NCBI GenBank assembly: GCA_902620455.1
Contig: CACNIG010000003.1
Coordinates: 78,249-142,248 of the forward strand
Reading direction: 5' to 3'
DNA length: 64,000 nucleotides
Source of the DNA: an uncultured Bacteroidota bacterium
GTDB taxonomy: Bacteria > Bacteroidota > Bacteroidia > Flavobacteriales > Flavobacteriaceae
Each line of letters opens with the position of its first letter. The first letter of the stretch is position 1. The translations under genes were made by a program, and so were the position numbers. Positions 17,667 to 28,135 of the stretch are shown here, piece by piece. The notes beneath the pieces were generated by a model. The model ran no database searches. It had not been told where the DNA came from and saw only the letters and a program-made list of their open reading frames with translations.

Positions 17667-18482
17667 ATGGCAAATGAAATAAATCCAGGCAGAGTAACAA
17701 TTAAAGTACTCGAGCAGATGAAAAATAATGGTGAGAAGATATCAATGCTTACTGCCTATGACTATAGTTTTGCAAAAATTATTGATCAGGCAGGTATTGA
17801 TATAATTTTAGTTGGAGATTCTGCATCAAATGTTATGGCAGGTCATGAAACGACACTGCCAATTACTTTGGATCAAATGGTTTATCATGCTAGTTCGGTT
17901 ATAAGAGCTGTAAAGAGAGCACTTGTTGTTGTAGATCTTCCTTTTGGTACATACCAGTCAGATTCTCAGGAAGCATTAAAATCTGCAATAAGAATAATGA
18001 AAGAATCTGGTGCTCATGCTGTAAAACTTGAGGGGGGATATCAAGCTAAAGATTCAATAGAAAGAATTATCCAAGCTGGAATTCCTGTAATGGGTCATTT
18101 AGGTCTAACACCTCAATCTATATACAAGTTTGGAACATATGAAGTCAGAGCAAAAAATAAGAAAGAAGCAGATACATTATTAAATGACGCATTAATGCTT
18201 GAAGAGGTTGGTTGTTTCTCTGTTTTATTAGAAAAAATACCAAATGCACTTTCAAAAAAGGTTTCTTCAAAATTAACAGTTCCAATTATTGGAATTGGTG
18301 CAGGAAGTGATGTAGATGGTCAGGTTCTTGTATTACAAGATATGCTTGGTATGAACAAAGACTTTAGTCCAAGGTTCTTAAGAAGATATCTTGATATGAA
18401 CACTTTAATTTGTGAAGCTGTAAAAAAATATTCAAAAGATATAAAAGAAGGAAACTTTCCAAACAAAGAAGAACAGTATTAA
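17667..18482 (+). CDS. panB: 3-methyl-2-oxobutanoate hydroxymethyltransferase
   Basis: A 271-residue enzyme that transfers a hydroxymethyl group from methylene-tetrahydrofolate to 2-oxoisovalerate, the first committed step to pantothenate and coenzyme A. Diagnostic segments are [45 protein letters not shown] and [12 protein letters not shown], with the catalytic glutamate in LLEKIP and the [14 protein letters not shown] stretch. Length is normal. Its substrate is the valine precursor made by the ilv genes in this window. rluA-like follows after 1 nt. Confidence 0.96.
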   Translation: MANEINPGRVTIKVLEQMKNNGEKISMLTAYDYSFAKIIDQAGIDIILVGDSASNVMAGHETTLPITLDQMVYHASSVIRAVKRALVVVDLPFGTYQSDSQEALKSAIRIMKESGAHAVKLEGGYQAKDSIERIIQAGIPVMGHLGLTPQSIYKFGTYEVRAKNKKEADTLLNDALMLEEVGCFSVLLEKIPNALSKKVSSKLTVPIIGIGAGSDVDGQVLVLQDMLGMNKDFSPRFLRRYLDMNTLICEAVKKYSKDIKEGNFPNKEEQY

Positions 18483-18483
18483 T

Positions 18484-19170
18484 TTGAAATTTCAGAGTTC
18501 AGATATTCTCTTTGAAGATAATCACTTGATTATTGTAAATAAAAAATGTGGAGTTCTTGTCCAAGGAGATAAAACAGGTGACACTCCACTTCTTGAACTT
18601 GTAAAATCATATATTAAAAATAAATACAATAAAACAGGTAATGTATTTTTAGGACTTGTAAATAGAATTGATAGACCTGTATCTGGTATTGTAATATTTG
18701 CAAGGACAAGTAAAGCATTATCCAGGATGAACAATAAATTAAAGAACAGACAAATTAGAAAGCTATATTGGCTATTTATATCAAATAAGTTTAAAACAAA
18801 TGAAGGTAATATTGAAGGCTGGTTTAAAAAAAATAAAAAAATAAATAAATCTTTCTTTTCCAAAGAAGAGGTAAAAAATTCAAAGTACGGTTCATTGAAG
18901 TATAGAATAATTGAAAAACTTGAAAAATATATAAAAATTGAGGTAGATCTTGAGACAGGAAGACATCATCAAATAAGATGTAGTTTCTCTGAAATTGGAT
19001 TTCCAATATTGGGAGACTTAAAATATGGCTCGAAAAGGTCTGTAAAAGATGGTGGAATTTATCTTCATTCAAGAGAAGTTAATTTTATACATCCTGTAAC
19101 AAAAAAAAAAATTATTATAACGGCTGAGCCACCTAGATTAGGACTGTGGTCTGCTTCTCCTTTCGATTAA
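18484..19170 (+). CDS. RluA-family RNA pseudouridine synthase
   Basis: A 228-residue pseudouridine synthase. The catalytic loop, usually HRLDRxTSG, appears as NRIDRPVSGIVIFART and keeps the essential aspartate; the first histidine is replaced by asparagine. The later RHHQIRCSFSEIGFPILGD segment is the conserved RxHQIR region. No S4 domain is present. The start is TTG at 18484; no ATG lies near enough. It could modify 23S rRNA or tRNA, but the target is unknown. It follows panB by 1 nt, and its 3' end overlaps the convergent gene by 38 nt. Confidence 0.88.
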   Translation: MKFQSSDILFEDNHLIIVNKKCGVLVQGDKTGDTPLLELVKSYIKNKYNKTGNVFLGLVNRIDRPVSGIVIFARTSKALSRMNNKLKNRQIRKLYWLFISNKFKTNEGNIEGWFKKNKKINKSFFSKEEVKNSKYGSLKYRIIEKLEKYIKIEVDLETGRHHQIRCSFSEIGFPILGDLKYGSKRSVKDGGIYLHSREVNFIHPVTKKKIIITAEPPRLGLWSASPFD

Positions 19171-20704
19171 TATGTAATGCCTTTTCTTTAATTATGTCTG
19201 CTACAGGCTTATTATTTATTTTACTCTCAAGCCACGATATAATATCTAGATATAAAAAAGCTCTTTTTTCATATGGATCATCTTCAAATTTTTTTAACTC
19301 TGAATGGAGGCTTCTTAAAAATCCTTTAATTTCTCCAGGATAAATGTTTTCTAATCCATTTAAATACTTAAGTATTGTTTTTTGTACCTCATGAAGGTCA
19401 TTCATCTTGTCAAGATAGTTATATGTCTCCCTTATAATTTTATCTAAGTTATAATCACGACCAGCTTCCCAGTGAGCAATTAGATTTAAAATTCTTGTAA
19501 AACATTGAAGGTCCTCCCTCATCTTAATATTTTTATTAATCATAATCATGTTTACATATTTTATACAATTATCATAGTCATTAACTGTAAAATACATACA
19601 TGCAATTTTAAAATATAAAAGCATTATATGATGATGATCGATAAAATTTTTATTTATCTCAATACCTACAAGAACTTCTGGAATAATTTTCAAGGATTCT
19701 TTAAAATCACCCTCTAAAACATGTAGATTAAATAGATTATTATACTTGTAAATGAATATTAAAGCATTTAAATTCTGATTTTTTGGAAATGATTTGTCTT
19801 CAACAACATTAATTAGATCATTTAATCTATATTTAAATTTAGAAGGATACTTAATTAGAGCAAGGGCTTCCAGTAGAAAGTTGTAACCTTTTAAATAAAA
19901 AACAGGGTGTATTCCAATCATTTCAGGTGACCTATTAAAGGTATCTATCCACTTTGAAGCATATTTATAGCTAGACAAAAAATCTTGAATTAAAAGACTG
20001 TACCAAACCCAAATTTGATAATATATCAGAGTTTCTCTGAATCCTAATTCACTAATTTTAAAGCTTTTAATTTTCTGTTTGAAAAATTTTTTTATCTCTT
20101 TGGACTCATCGTCACTCTTTGCATAACCTGCCTTAATAAGTTTTTCATAAAGTTGTAATGAGATATTTGATAGATTACTATAAATTTCATTTTGTTCACG
20201 TAGATGATTAGTTTGAGAAACTAGTTCATTTGTTCTATTACTTAGACTTCTTGTTACATATAGAGACTCAATTAATTTTTCAAATTCGACTATTTCGTAA
20301 GCTGAGGCATTTTCGTCATATTTTAACGCAAATGATTTAGCCTTGTCAAGAATTTTCAAACTTTGCTTATATAACCCTTTTTGGTATAAAATAGTAGCAA
20401 AATCAATTTGACCTCTAATATGAAGTTTAACGTTTTTGTGTTGAGGATTTAATCTTAAACTAATTAATATCTGTTTGTATAAATGTGCCTTAAGATTCGA
20501 AAGTTGAAGCTTTGATACAATTTTTTTCTTTAAAATTAAATCTTCATTGTAAAAGTCCATTTTATCTAAAAGATTGAATAATTTTAAAAATTTAGAGTCT
20601 TCATTTGAATCCATTCTACCTACGTATAGTTTAAATTGTCTCTTCTCAGACTTTGTTAAAGATTTAATAAGAACAAATAAATTATCTTTTAACTGATTAG
20701 TCAT
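19133..20704 (-). CDS. Unrecognised helical-repeat protein, TPR-like
   Basis: A 523-residue cytosolic-looking protein without signal peptide or membrane helices. The N-terminus (LIKSLTKSEKRQFKLYVGR) is lysine-rich and helical. The rest is a run of helix pairs with TPR-like spacing (for example ATILYQKGLYKQSLKILDKA and ACMYFTVNDYDNCIKYVNM). Such solenoids bind other proteins. I recall similar long TPR-like hypotheticals in flavobacteria but no assigned function. Its end overlaps the pseudouridine synthase gene by 38 nt on the opposite strand, and its start is divergent from leuA. Confidence 0.8.
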   Translation of the reverse strand: MTNQLKDNLFVLIKSLTKSEKRQFKLYVGRMDSNEDSKFLKLFNLLDKMDFYNEDLILKKKIVSKLQLSNLKAHLYKQILISLRLNPQHKNVKLHIRGQIDFATILYQKGLYKQSLKILDKAKSFALKYDENASAYEIVEFEKLIESLYVTRSLSNRTNELVSQTNHLREQNEIYSNLSNISLQLYEKLIKAGYAKSDDESKEIKKFFKQKIKSFKISELGFRETLIYYQIWVWYSLLIQDFLSSYKYASKWIDTFNRSPEMIGIHPVFYLKGYNFLLEALALIKYPSKFKYRLNDLINVVEDKSFPKNQNLNALIFIYKYNNLFNLHVLEGDFKESLKIIPEVLVGIEINKNFIDHHHIMLLYFKIACMYFTVNDYDNCIKYVNMIMINKNIKMREDLQCFTRILNLIAHWEAGRDYNLDKIIRETYNYLDKMNDLHEVQKTILKYLNGLENIYPGEIKGFLRSLHSELKKFEDDPYEKRAFLYLDIISWLESKINNKPVADIIKEKALHINRKEKQTTVLI

Positions 20705-20804
20705 TGTATATATTTTTTATTAAAATGTTAGTTTTCAATTGTTTAAGAATAAATTACGTATCTAGAACATTGTAAAATTAATATACTTTTTTTTAAGTAT
20801 CACT

Positions 20805-20819
20805 ATTATTAGTAATAAT
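20805..20819. promoter_or_regulatory. 15-nt palindrome just upstream of leuA
   Basis: ATTATTA-G-TAATAAT is a perfect inverted repeat with 7-nt arms, ending 10 nt before the leuA start codon. It lies where a repressor would cover the start region of the leu operon. Base composition is low-complexity A/T, so chance occurrence is possible. The rest of the 125-nt gap shows no TAnnTTTG box. Confidence 0.35.
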
Positions 20820-20829
20820 TTAGTGTATA

Positions 20830-21990
20830 ATGAAAAACCAAGTCAAAATATTTGATACTACGTTAAGAGACGGTGAACAGGTACCAGGATGCAAGCTTGA
20901 TACGAAAAGTAAATTAATTTTAGCTGAAAAAATTGATATGCTAGGTGTCGATATTATTGAAGCTGGTTTTCCTATTTCCAGTCCTGGAGATTTCAAATCG
21001 GTAGTTGAAATTTCAAAGATAATAGAGAATGCATCTGTTTGCGCTCTCAGTCGCGCTAATGAAAAAGATATAGATGTTGCTGCCGAATCACTTAAACATG
21101 CAAAAAAACCAAGGATTCATACTGGAATTGGAACATCTGAAATTCATATCAAACATAAATTTAATTCAAATAAAGACTCTATTATTGATATTGCAAAAAA
21201 AGCAGTTTCTCACGCAAAAAAATATGTAGAGGATATTGAATTTTACGCTGAAGATGCTGGCAGAACAGAAAATGATTTTCTTGCAAAAGTATGTGAGGAA
21301 GTTATAAAATCTGGCGCAACTGTCTTAAATATTCCTGACACGACTGGTTATTGCCTACCAAGTGAATATGGTGAAAAAATTAAATATTTAATTGAAAATG
21401 TTAAGGGTGTTGATAAAGTTACGATTTCATGTCATTGTCACAACGATTTAGGATTAGCAACAGCAAATTCAATTTATGGAGTCTTAAATGGTGCTAGACA
21501 AGTTGAATGTACAATAAACGGCATTGGAGAAAGAGCTGGGAATACATCTCTCGAAGAGGTTGTAATGATTTTGAGACAGCATTCAGACTTGAACTTTGAT
21601 ACAAATATAAATTCTAAACTCTTAAATGGAACAAGTCAGAAGGTTTCAGAGCTTATGGGAATGCCAGTGCAACCTAATAAAGCCATAGTAGGATCTAATG
21701 CTTTTGCACATAGCTCAGGAATACATCAAGATGGAGTCATTAAGAAAAGGGAAACTTATGAAATAATAGATCCAATTGAAGTGGGTGTCAATAAATCATC
21801 AATCGTTTTAACTGCTAGAAGTGGTAGAGCTGCTCTTGCGTTTAGAATGAAAGAGTTTGGAGTTAATCTTACCAAAAAAGAGTTAGATGATGTTTACGGA
21901 GAATTTTTAGTTGTTGCAGATAAAAAGAAGGAGGTAACTGACTCAGATTTTCCATCAATACTGCAGAAAAAAAATATTAGCTATGGGTAA
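20830..21990 (+). CDS. leuA: 2-isopropylmalate synthase, short form lacking the leucine-feedback domain
   Basis: A 386-residue enzyme condensing 2-oxoisovalerate with acetyl-CoA, the first leucine-specific step. The TIM barrel shows the metal and substrate motifs [29 protein letters not shown] and the [15 protein letters not shown] signature, followed by the [10 protein letters not shown] stretch. It stops after the linker region and lacks the roughly 120-residue C-terminal regulatory domain that binds leucine in full-length LeuA. Short forms are common in flavobacteria. The 504-residue paralogue three genes downstream does carry that domain. It overlaps leuC by 8 nt. Confidence 0.92.
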   Translation: MKNQVKIFDTTLRDGEQVPGCKLDTKSKLILAEKIDMLGVDIIEAGFPISSPGDFKSVVEISKIIENASVCALSRANEKDIDVAAESLKHAKKPRIHTGIGTSEIHIKHKFNSNKDSIIDIAKKAVSHAKKYVEDIEFYAEDAGRTENDFLAKVCEEVIKSGATVLNIPDTTGYCLPSEYGEKIKYLIENVKGVDKVTISCHCHNDLGLATANSIYGVLNGARQVECTINGIGERAGNTSLEEVVMILRQHSDLNFDTNINSKLLNGTSQKVSELMGMPVQPNKAIVGSNAFAHSSGIHQDGVIKKRETYEIIDPIEVGVNKSSIVLTARSGRAALAFRMKEFGVNLTKKELDDVYGEFLVVADKKKEVTDSDFPSILQKKNISYG

Positions 21991-23374
21991 AACACTTTTT
22001 GATAAAGTTTGGGATTCTCATGTAATTGAAAGAATTGAAGATGGGCCTGATGTTCTATTTATAGACAAACACTTTATACATGAAGTTACCAGTCCAGTTG
22101 CATTTGTTGGACTAAAAAATAGAAATCTAAAAGTTATGTATCCCCATAGAACTTTTGCTACAGCTGATCATAACACTCCAACAATTAATCAACATTTACC
22201 CATTAAAGATAGACTTTCAGCAATGCAAGTAAAGACACTGGAAAAAAATTGTAATGAACACGGTATTGATTTCTGGGGACTTGGTCATAAAAAAAATGGA
22301 ATTGTACATGTAATTGGACCAGAAAATGGAATCACACAACCTGGCTTAACAATTGTATGCGGAGACTCACACACATCAACACATGGTGCTTTTGGTGCAA
22401 TTGCTTTTGGTATTGGAACCTCAGAGGTTGAGATGGTCTTGGCTTGTCAAACAATAATGCAACAGAAACCAATGAAAATGAAAATTAACGTAGATGGTAA
22501 ACTTTCTCCCAATGTTACTCCAAAGGATGTCGCAATTTATATTATTTCAAAGTTATCCTCTTCAGGTGCTACTGGATATTTTGTTGAATATGCTGGAAGT
22601 GTATTTAAGAATATGACTATGGAAGGAAGAATGACAGTTTGCAATTTAAGTATAGAAATGGGGGCTCGCGGAGGAATGATTGCACCAGACGATAAGACAT
22701 TTGATTATATAGAAGGAAGAGAGTATGCTCCAAAAGGTGATGAATGGACTAAAGCAGTTAATTATTGGAAGACATTAAAAACTGATAAAGATGCAATTTT
22801 TGATAAGGAATACAATTTTAAAGCTGATGAAATTGAACCTATGATTACTTATGGAACTAATCCTGGAATGGCAATACCAATTTCAAAGTCAATTCCAAAA
22901 GCCAATAAATCTGAATCTAAATCATCTTATCAGAAAGCTTTAGATTATATGGAATTTAATGAGGGTGATAGAATGATTGGTAAAAAAATAGATTATGTTT
23001 TTTTGGGTAGTTGCACAAATGGCAGAATTGAAGATTTTAGAACTTTTGCTAGTATAATTAAGGGTAGAAAAAAATCAAGCAATGTTAACGCATGGCTTGT
23101 ACCAGGATCTCATAAAGTACTAAAAAGTATAAGAGATGAGGGAATACTTGATATTCTTACTGAGTCAGGATTTAAACTAAGAGAACCTGGTTGCTCTGCA
23201 TGTTTAGCTATGAATGATGATAAAATCCCAAAAGGAAAATATGCAGTAAGTACAACTAATAGAAATTTTGAAGGAAGACAAGGGCCAGGCGCGAGGACAC
23301 TTTTAGCAAGTCCTCTTGTAGCTGCAGCAACAGCTATAACTGGTGAGATAACTGATCCAAGAGATATTATATAA
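21983..23374 (+). CDS. leuC: 3-isopropylmalate dehydratase large subunit
   Basis: A 463-residue aconitase-family subunit that isomerises 2- to 3-isopropylmalate with LeuD. The [4Fe-4S] ligands are visible in [11 protein letters not shown] and [10 protein letters not shown]. The substrate-binding [20 protein letters not shown] segment (here [20 protein letters not shown]) and the AARGGM-type segment ([11 protein letters not shown]) are present. Length is normal. It overlaps leuA upstream by 8 nt, and leuD follows after 1 nt. Confidence 0.97.
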   Translation: MGKTLFDKVWDSHVIERIEDGPDVLFIDKHFIHEVTSPVAFVGLKNRNLKVMYPHRTFATADHNTPTINQHLPIKDRLSAMQVKTLEKNCNEHGIDFWGLGHKKNGIVHVIGPENGITQPGLTIVCGDSHTSTHGAFGAIAFGIGTSEVEMVLACQTIMQQKPMKMKINVDGKLSPNVTPKDVAIYIISKLSSSGATGYFVEYAGSVFKNMTMEGRMTVCNLSIEMGARGGMIAPDDKTFDYIEGREYAPKGDEWTKAVNYWKTLKTDKDAIFDKEYNFKADEIEPMITYGTNPGMAIPISKSIPKANKSESKSSYQKALDYMEFNEGDRMIGKKIDYVFLGSCTNGRIEDFRTFASIIKGRKKSSNVNAWLVPGSHKVLKSIRDEGILDILTESGFKLREPGCSACLAMNDDKIPKGKYAVSTTNRNFEGRQGPGARTLLASPLVAAATAITGEITDPRDII

Positions 23375-23375
23375 T

Positions 23376-23972
23376 ATGGCTTACGAAAAATTTAATATAT
23401 TAAACAGTACTGCTGTTCCTTTAAATATTGACAATGTTGATACAGATCAAATAATACCTGCTAGGTTTCTTAAAGCTACAGAAAGAAAAGGATTTGGTGA
23501 TAATCTTTTTAGAGATTGGAGATATAATTCGGATAATACATTAGTAGATTCATTTCCCTTAAACAATAAAAAATATGAAGGAAAAATTTTAGTTGCTGGT
23601 AAAAATTTTGGTTGCGGCTCATCAAGAGAGCATGCTGTTTGGGCAATTTATGACTATGGGTTCAGAGCAGTTGTGTCTAGCTTCTTTGCTGATATATTTA
23701 AAAATAATTGTTTAAATATTGGAGTATTACCAGTTCAAGTTAGTGAGTCATTTTTATCAGAAATTTTTTCAGAAATTGATAAAAATTCCAAAAATGTATT
23801 TGAAATAAATTTAGACAATCAGGAATTTAAAATTAAAAGTTCTAGTAAAAAGGAGAAATTTAAAATTAGCACCTATAAAAAAAGTAATATGTCAAATGGT
23901 TTTGATGATATTGATTATCTCATTAACAAAAAAGATCAAATTTCAGCTTTTGCAAATAAATTAAGATACTAA
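23376..23972 (+). CDS. leuD: 3-isopropylmalate dehydratase small subunit
   Basis: A 198-residue swivel-domain partner of LeuC. The conserved NVDTDQIIPARFLK and GKNFGCGSSREHAVWAIYDYG segments identify it. Length is normal. Its last base overlaps the first base of the citramalate-synthase-like gene (TAATG), so the operon is translationally coupled here. Confidence 0.97.
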   Translation: MAYEKFNILNSTAVPLNIDNVDTDQIIPARFLKATERKGFGDNLFRDWRYNSDNTLVDSFPLNNKKYEGKILVAGKNFGCGSSREHAVWAIYDYGFRAVVSSFFADIFKNNCLNIGVLPVQVSESFLSEIFSEIDKNSKNVFEINLDNQEFKIKSSSKKEKFKISTYKKSNMSNGFDDIDYLINKKDQISAFANKLRY

Positions 23973-25486
23973 TGAAACGTAGTCTAGAAATAATGGATAC
24001 TACACTTCGTGATGGTGAACAAACCTCTGGAGTTTCATATTCTCCTAAAGAAAAGTTAACAATTGCCAAACTTTTATTAGATGAACTCAAAATTGATAGA
24101 ATTGAGGTAGCATCAGCTAGAGTATCAGAAGGTGAGTTAAATTCAGTAAAACAAATTACTAGTTGGGCAAAAAAGAATAAAAAAATTGAGAGTATAGAGG
24201 TACTAACCTTTTTGGATGATGGAAAATCTATCAAATGGCTTTTAGACTCTGGATGTTCTGTACAAAATCTATTAACAAAAGGTTCTATTAATCATCTTAA
24301 GCATCAGCTAAAAAAGACTCCTTCAAATCATTTTAAAGATATCTTGGAAACAATAAAAAGGGCTGAGGAAAACTCAATTCATACAAATGTTTATCTTGAA
24401 GATTGGAGTAATGGAATGAGAAACAGTAAGGAGTATGTAATTGATTTTCTTGATTTCTTGTATGACAAAAAAATAAAAAGGTTATTATTACCAGATACAT
24501 TAGGTATTCTTACACATCACGAAACTTACGAGTACATATCTGAGATAAAAATGAAATACCCGGATTTTCATATTGATTTTCATGGACATAATGATTATGA
24601 TTTAAGTGTTGGAAATTCAATGGAGGCAATAAGAGGCGGTTGTGATGGATTGCACCTTACTATTAATGGAATGGGGGAAAGAGCTGGGAATACTCCATTG
24701 TCAAGTGCTGTTGCAGCAATAAAAGATTTTATGCCAAATATCGAAATTAACGTAGATGAGAAAAATTTATTTAAAGCTAGTAAATTAATATCAACATTTT
24801 CGGGTCAAACTGTCTCATCCAATAAACCAATTGTTGGTGAAAATGTATTTACTCAGACTGCAGGTGTACATGCAGATGGTGACAATAAGAAAAACTTGTA
24901 TTATAATAATTTGAATCCTAATAGATTTGGTAGAAAACGAAGATACGCATTAGGCAAAACATCAGGAAAAGCAAACATTAAGAAAAACTTAGATGAATTG
25001 GGTATAAAGTTAAATGATAAGGAACTTGGAATTATCACCTCCAAAGTAATAGAATTAGGTGATAAAAAGGAGAAGGTCACAATTGAAGATCTCCCATATA
25101 TAATAAATGATGTCCTAGACTATCCTACAAAAAAAAATAATATTAAAATTGAATCTTATGTTCTTACTCATGCAAAAACTTTAAGACCATCAGTATCAAT
25201 TTCATTAATTATTGATAACAATCTCCACCAAGAGAGCTGCTCAGGAGATGGACAATTTGATGCTTTTATGAATGCATTGAAAAAAATATATGCAAAACTG
25301 AAAAGAAAGCTTCCAAAATTGATCGACTATGCAGTGAGAATTCCACCGGGAAGTGACTCAGATGCATTCTGTGAAACTACAATTACATGGGATAGTGGTT
25401 CAAAAAAATTTAAAACAAGAGGACTTGATACTGATCAAACTGTAGCTGCAATTAAAGCAACCGAGAAAATGTTAAATACTGAATAA
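23972..25486 (+). CDS. LeuA-related acyltransferase with regulatory domain, probable citramalate synthase
   Basis: A 504-residue DRE-TIM family enzyme. The barrel carries [34 protein letters not shown] and NGMGERAGNTPLSS. The C-terminal part (about 380-504) is a LeuA-type allosteric domain, marked by PSVSISLIIDNNLHQESCSG and GQFDAFMNALKKI. Family knowledge: proteins of this length between leuD and leuB can act as (R)-citramalate synthases (pyruvate plus acetyl-CoA) feeding isoleucine synthesis, or as a second isopropylmalate synthase. The substrate-pocket residues differ from the short LeuA (TSGVSY versus VPGCKL). The citramalate role is an inference. Confidence 0.8.
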   Translation: MKRSLEIMDTTLRDGEQTSGVSYSPKEKLTIAKLLLDELKIDRIEVASARVSEGELNSVKQITSWAKKNKKIESIEVLTFLDDGKSIKWLLDSGCSVQNLLTKGSINHLKHQLKKTPSNHFKDILETIKRAEENSIHTNVYLEDWSNGMRNSKEYVIDFLDFLYDKKIKRLLLPDTLGILTHHETYEYISEIKMKYPDFHIDFHGHNDYDLSVGNSMEAIRGGCDGLHLTINGMGERAGNTPLSSAVAAIKDFMPNIEINVDEKNLFKASKLISTFSGQTVSSNKPIVGENVFTQTAGVHADGDNKKNLYYNNLNPNRFGRKRRYALGKTSGKANIKKNLDELGIKLNDKELGIITSKVIELGDKKEKVTIEDLPYIINDVLDYPTKKNNIKIESYVLTHAKTLRPSVSISLIIDNNLHQESCSGDGQFDAFMNALKKIYAKLKRKLPKLIDYAVRIPPGSDSDAFCETTITWDSGSKKFKTRGLDTDQTVAAIKATEKMLNTE

Positions 25487-25488
25487 TT

Positions 25489-26556
25489 ATGAAGTTAAAG
25501 ATAGCTGTGCTTCCAGGAGATGGGATTGGACCAGAAGTAACAAATCAGTCAATAAAGGTCTTAAAATGTATTGCAAATAAGTATAATCACAATATTGAAC
25601 TAAGCGAAGGACGTGTTGGTGCAATTGCTATTGATGAATATAATGATCCATATCCAGATATCACTCACAAGCTTTGTATGGATTCTGATGCAATTTTATT
25701 TGGTGCAATTGGTGATCCAAAATATGATAACGATCCAAAGGCTAAAGTAAGACCAGAACAGGGACTACTGAAAATGAGAAAAAAATTAGGGCTGTTTGCA
25801 AATCTTAGACCAACAATAATCTTTGAATCTCTTCTAGACATGTCACCAATAAAGGAAGAAAGGATAAAGGATACAAATATTCTTTTTGTTAGAGAACTTA
25901 CTGGTGGAATATATTTTGGTGAAAGAGGAAGAAAAGACAATGATAATTATGCATATGATACTTGCCAGTATTCAAGAGAAGAAATTATTAGAATAGCCAA
26001 AATAGGGTTTGAATATGCAAAAAAAAGATCAAAAAAACTTTGTTGTGTAGATAAAGCAAATGTTCTTGAAACATCAAGACTTTGGAGGGAGACAGTACAA
26101 GGTATGGAAAAAGATTATCCTGAAATTAAAGTTTCATATGAATTCGTTGATGCTGTCGCTATGAGGCTAGTTCAATGGCCAAGTTCATACGATGTCCTGA
26201 TAACATCTAATCTATTTGGTGATATACTAACGGATGAAGCTTCAGTAATATCAGGTTCAATGGGATTGATGCCCTCAGCATCAATTGGCTCGGAAAACGC
26301 ATTATATGAGCCTATACATGGGTCTTACCCGGAGGCTACCGGAAAGAAAATTGCAAACCCAATAGCATCAATTTTATCTTTATCAATGATGCTTGATCAT
26401 TCATTTAACTTAAAAGATGAATCCAAAATTATTAATAGAGCTGTCGAAGATTCTCTTGTGAATAAATTTACAACCCCAGATTTAAATAAAGATAATAAAG
26501 CTTACACCACTGATGAGGTTGGAGATTATATAGTAAATTTTATAAAAACTAGTTAA
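25489..26556 (+). CDS. leuB: 3-isopropylmalate dehydrogenase
   Basis: A 355-residue NAD-dependent beta-decarboxylating dehydrogenase. It opens [18 protein letters not shown] and shows [35 protein letters not shown], the [19 protein letters not shown] region and the cofactor segment [13 protein letters not shown]. The ELTGGIYFG motif separates it from isocitrate dehydrogenase. It would also be needed for the citramalate branch. Last gene of the leu operon; its stop overlaps the end of the convergent gapN-like gene by 4 nt. Confidence 0.97.
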   Translation: MKLKIAVLPGDGIGPEVTNQSIKVLKCIANKYNHNIELSEGRVGAIAIDEYNDPYPDITHKLCMDSDAILFGAIGDPKYDNDPKAKVRPEQGLLKMRKKLGLFANLRPTIIFESLLDMSPIKEERIKDTNILFVRELTGGIYFGERGRKDNDNYAYDTCQYSREEIIRIAKIGFEYAKKRSKKLCCVDKANVLETSRLWRETVQGMEKDYPEIKVSYEFVDAVAMRLVQWPSSYDVLITSNLFGDILTDEASVISGSMGLMPSASIGSENALYEPIHGSYPEATGKKIANPIASILSLSMMLDHSFNLKDESKIINRAVEDSLVNKFTTPDLNKDNKAYTTDEVGDYIVNFIKTS

Positions 26557-28124
26557 AGTATATAATCAGTAGAAATGAAATTAGAATCATTTGAATCTAA
26601 TAACTTCTTTAAAATTCTGTTATTATGTAGATTATCTTTTGAAGCTACAAAAGTTCTTATCGAGAATGCCCTTAAAGCATCATGAACACTCAAAGTGCTT
26701 ACTGCTGAATTTTTTCTACCGGTAAAAGGGTAAATATCAGGACCTCTTTGACAAGAACTATTTAGATTTACTCTACAAACTAAGTTTGCAAGAGTATCAA
26801 TTAAAGGACCTATTTTCTTAGTATCACTTCCAAAGAGACTTACTTGCTGACCGTACTCAGACAATGCCATATCATCAAGGGGTTCATCTATTTTTTTGAA
26901 AGGAATAATTGGTACCACAGGGCCAAACTGCTCCTCTTCAAAAACCTTCATTGAGCTATTTACAGGATATAATACTGCGGGGTAGCAATAATTATCAGTT
27001 ACCTCACCACCTTTATCATTAATAATATTTGCACCTTTAGAAATAGCATCATCGATTAAGTCCTTAATATAGTTAGGTTTTGAAGGTTCTGGCAATGGGG
27101 TAAGAAAAGCATCTTTATCCCAAGGCATTCCAAATTTTAGATTATCAACAGCCTTTGCAAACTTAGTGTTAAATTCATCTGCAATAGATTCATGCACATA
27201 CAAAACTTTTAGAGCAGTACATCTTTGACCATTATAGGACAATGAGCCTGAAATACATTCTTTAATTGTAAGATCTAAATCAGCATCTGGAAGAATAATT
27301 GCAGGGTTTTTAGCTTCTAAGCCTAGAACTAATCTGAGTCTGTTTTTATTTGGGTGTTGATCTTGCAAAGCTACAGCAGATGAACTATGACCTATTAAAG
27401 CCAATACATCAACAAATCCTGTCTTCATTATTGGCGGACATATTTTTCTACCTCTACCAAATAAAATGTTTACAACTCCTGGAGGGAAACACTCCTTAAA
27501 AGCTTTAAGTAATGGTGAAATAAGTAAAACTCCATGTTTAGCAGGTTTAAATATCGTCGTATTACCCATGAGAATAGCAGGTATGAGAAGACAAAAAGTT
27601 TCATTCAAAGGGTAATTGTATGGTCCAAGACAAAGAACTACTCCAAGAGGGCCTCTTCTAATGTGAGCATGAATTCCAGAGTCTTTTTCAAATCTAGAAG
27701 AAGACCTATCAATATTTTTATACTCATCAATAGTATCATAAATATATTTTACTGTTCTGTCAAATTCCTTTTCAGAATCAGTTTGATTCTTTCCTATTTC
27801 CCACATTAGTAGCTTAACCACTATATCACGATGATCTTGCATTTTGTCTGCAAATCTCTTCATGCACTTTAGCCTATCTCTTACTTTCATTGTTGGCCAT
27901 TTACCTTGTCCTCTATTAAATGCTTTCTTTGCTGACTCAAGCGCTTCTATTGCAGAATCAGAATCCATGTCAGGTATAGAACCTAAAAGAGTTGGAGTGT
28001 ATTCACCTTCCTCTTTGATATCTATGGTAGAAAATACTTCTGAAGTATCCCCCTCCCATTTTTTTAGTTCTCCATTAACTAGATATTCTCTACAATGAAT
28101 TTCATCAATTTTATATTTTTCCAT
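26553..28124 (-). CDS. Aldehyde dehydrogenase, probable NADP-dependent non-phosphorylating GAPDH (GapN-like)
   Basis: A 523-residue ALDH-superfamily enzyme. Nucleophile Cys302 sits in [17 protein letters not shown], and the end [18 protein letters not shown] closely matches the GapN signature (RGPDHFPFxGxKxSG). GapN oxidises glyceraldehyde-3-phosphate to 3-phosphoglycerate and makes NADPH. The usual ELGGK block reads GLEAK: the expected general-base glutamate position is Gly268, with Glu270 two residues later. It is the last gene of the ilv operon, 11 nt after ilvA, where NADPH would serve IlvC. That link is inference. Confidence 0.82.
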   Translation of the reverse strand: MEKYKIDEIHCREYLVNGELKKWEGDTSEVFSTIDIKEEGEYTPTLLGSIPDMDSDSAIEALESAKKAFNRGQGKWPTMKVRDRLKCMKRFADKMQDHRDIVVKLLMWEIGKNQTDSEKEFDRTVKYIYDTIDEYKNIDRSSSRFEKDSGIHAHIRRGPLGVVLCLGPYNYPLNETFCLLIPAILMGNTTIFKPAKHGVLLISPLLKAFKECFPPGVVNILFGRGRKICPPIMKTGFVDVLALIGHSSSAVALQDQHPNKNRLRLVLGLEAKNPAIILPDADLDLTIKECISGSLSYNGQRCTALKVLYVHESIADEFNTKFAKAVDNLKFGMPWDKDAFLTPLPEPSKPNYIKDLIDDAISKGANIINDKGGEVTDNYCYPAVLYPVNSSMKVFEEEQFGPVVPIIPFKKIDEPLDDMALSEYGQQVSLFGSDTKKIGPLIDTLANLVCRVNLNSSCQRGPDIYPFTGRKNSAVSTLSVHDALRAFSIRTFVASKDNLHNNRILKKLLDSNDSNFISTDYIL

Positions 28125-28135
28125 GGATACAGTTT

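Noticed and set aside
20725..20775. 16-codon leader-like ORF (begins MLVFNCL) upstream of leuA
   Set aside because: It has three leucines but not in a run. A promoter for it would have to fit in about 20 nt before the divergent gene, and no terminator/antiterminator pair follows.
20783..20800. ATACTT/AAGTAT hairpin with T loop upstream of leuA
   Set aside because: Weak 6-bp A/T stem; expected by chance in this base composition and not followed by a T-run.
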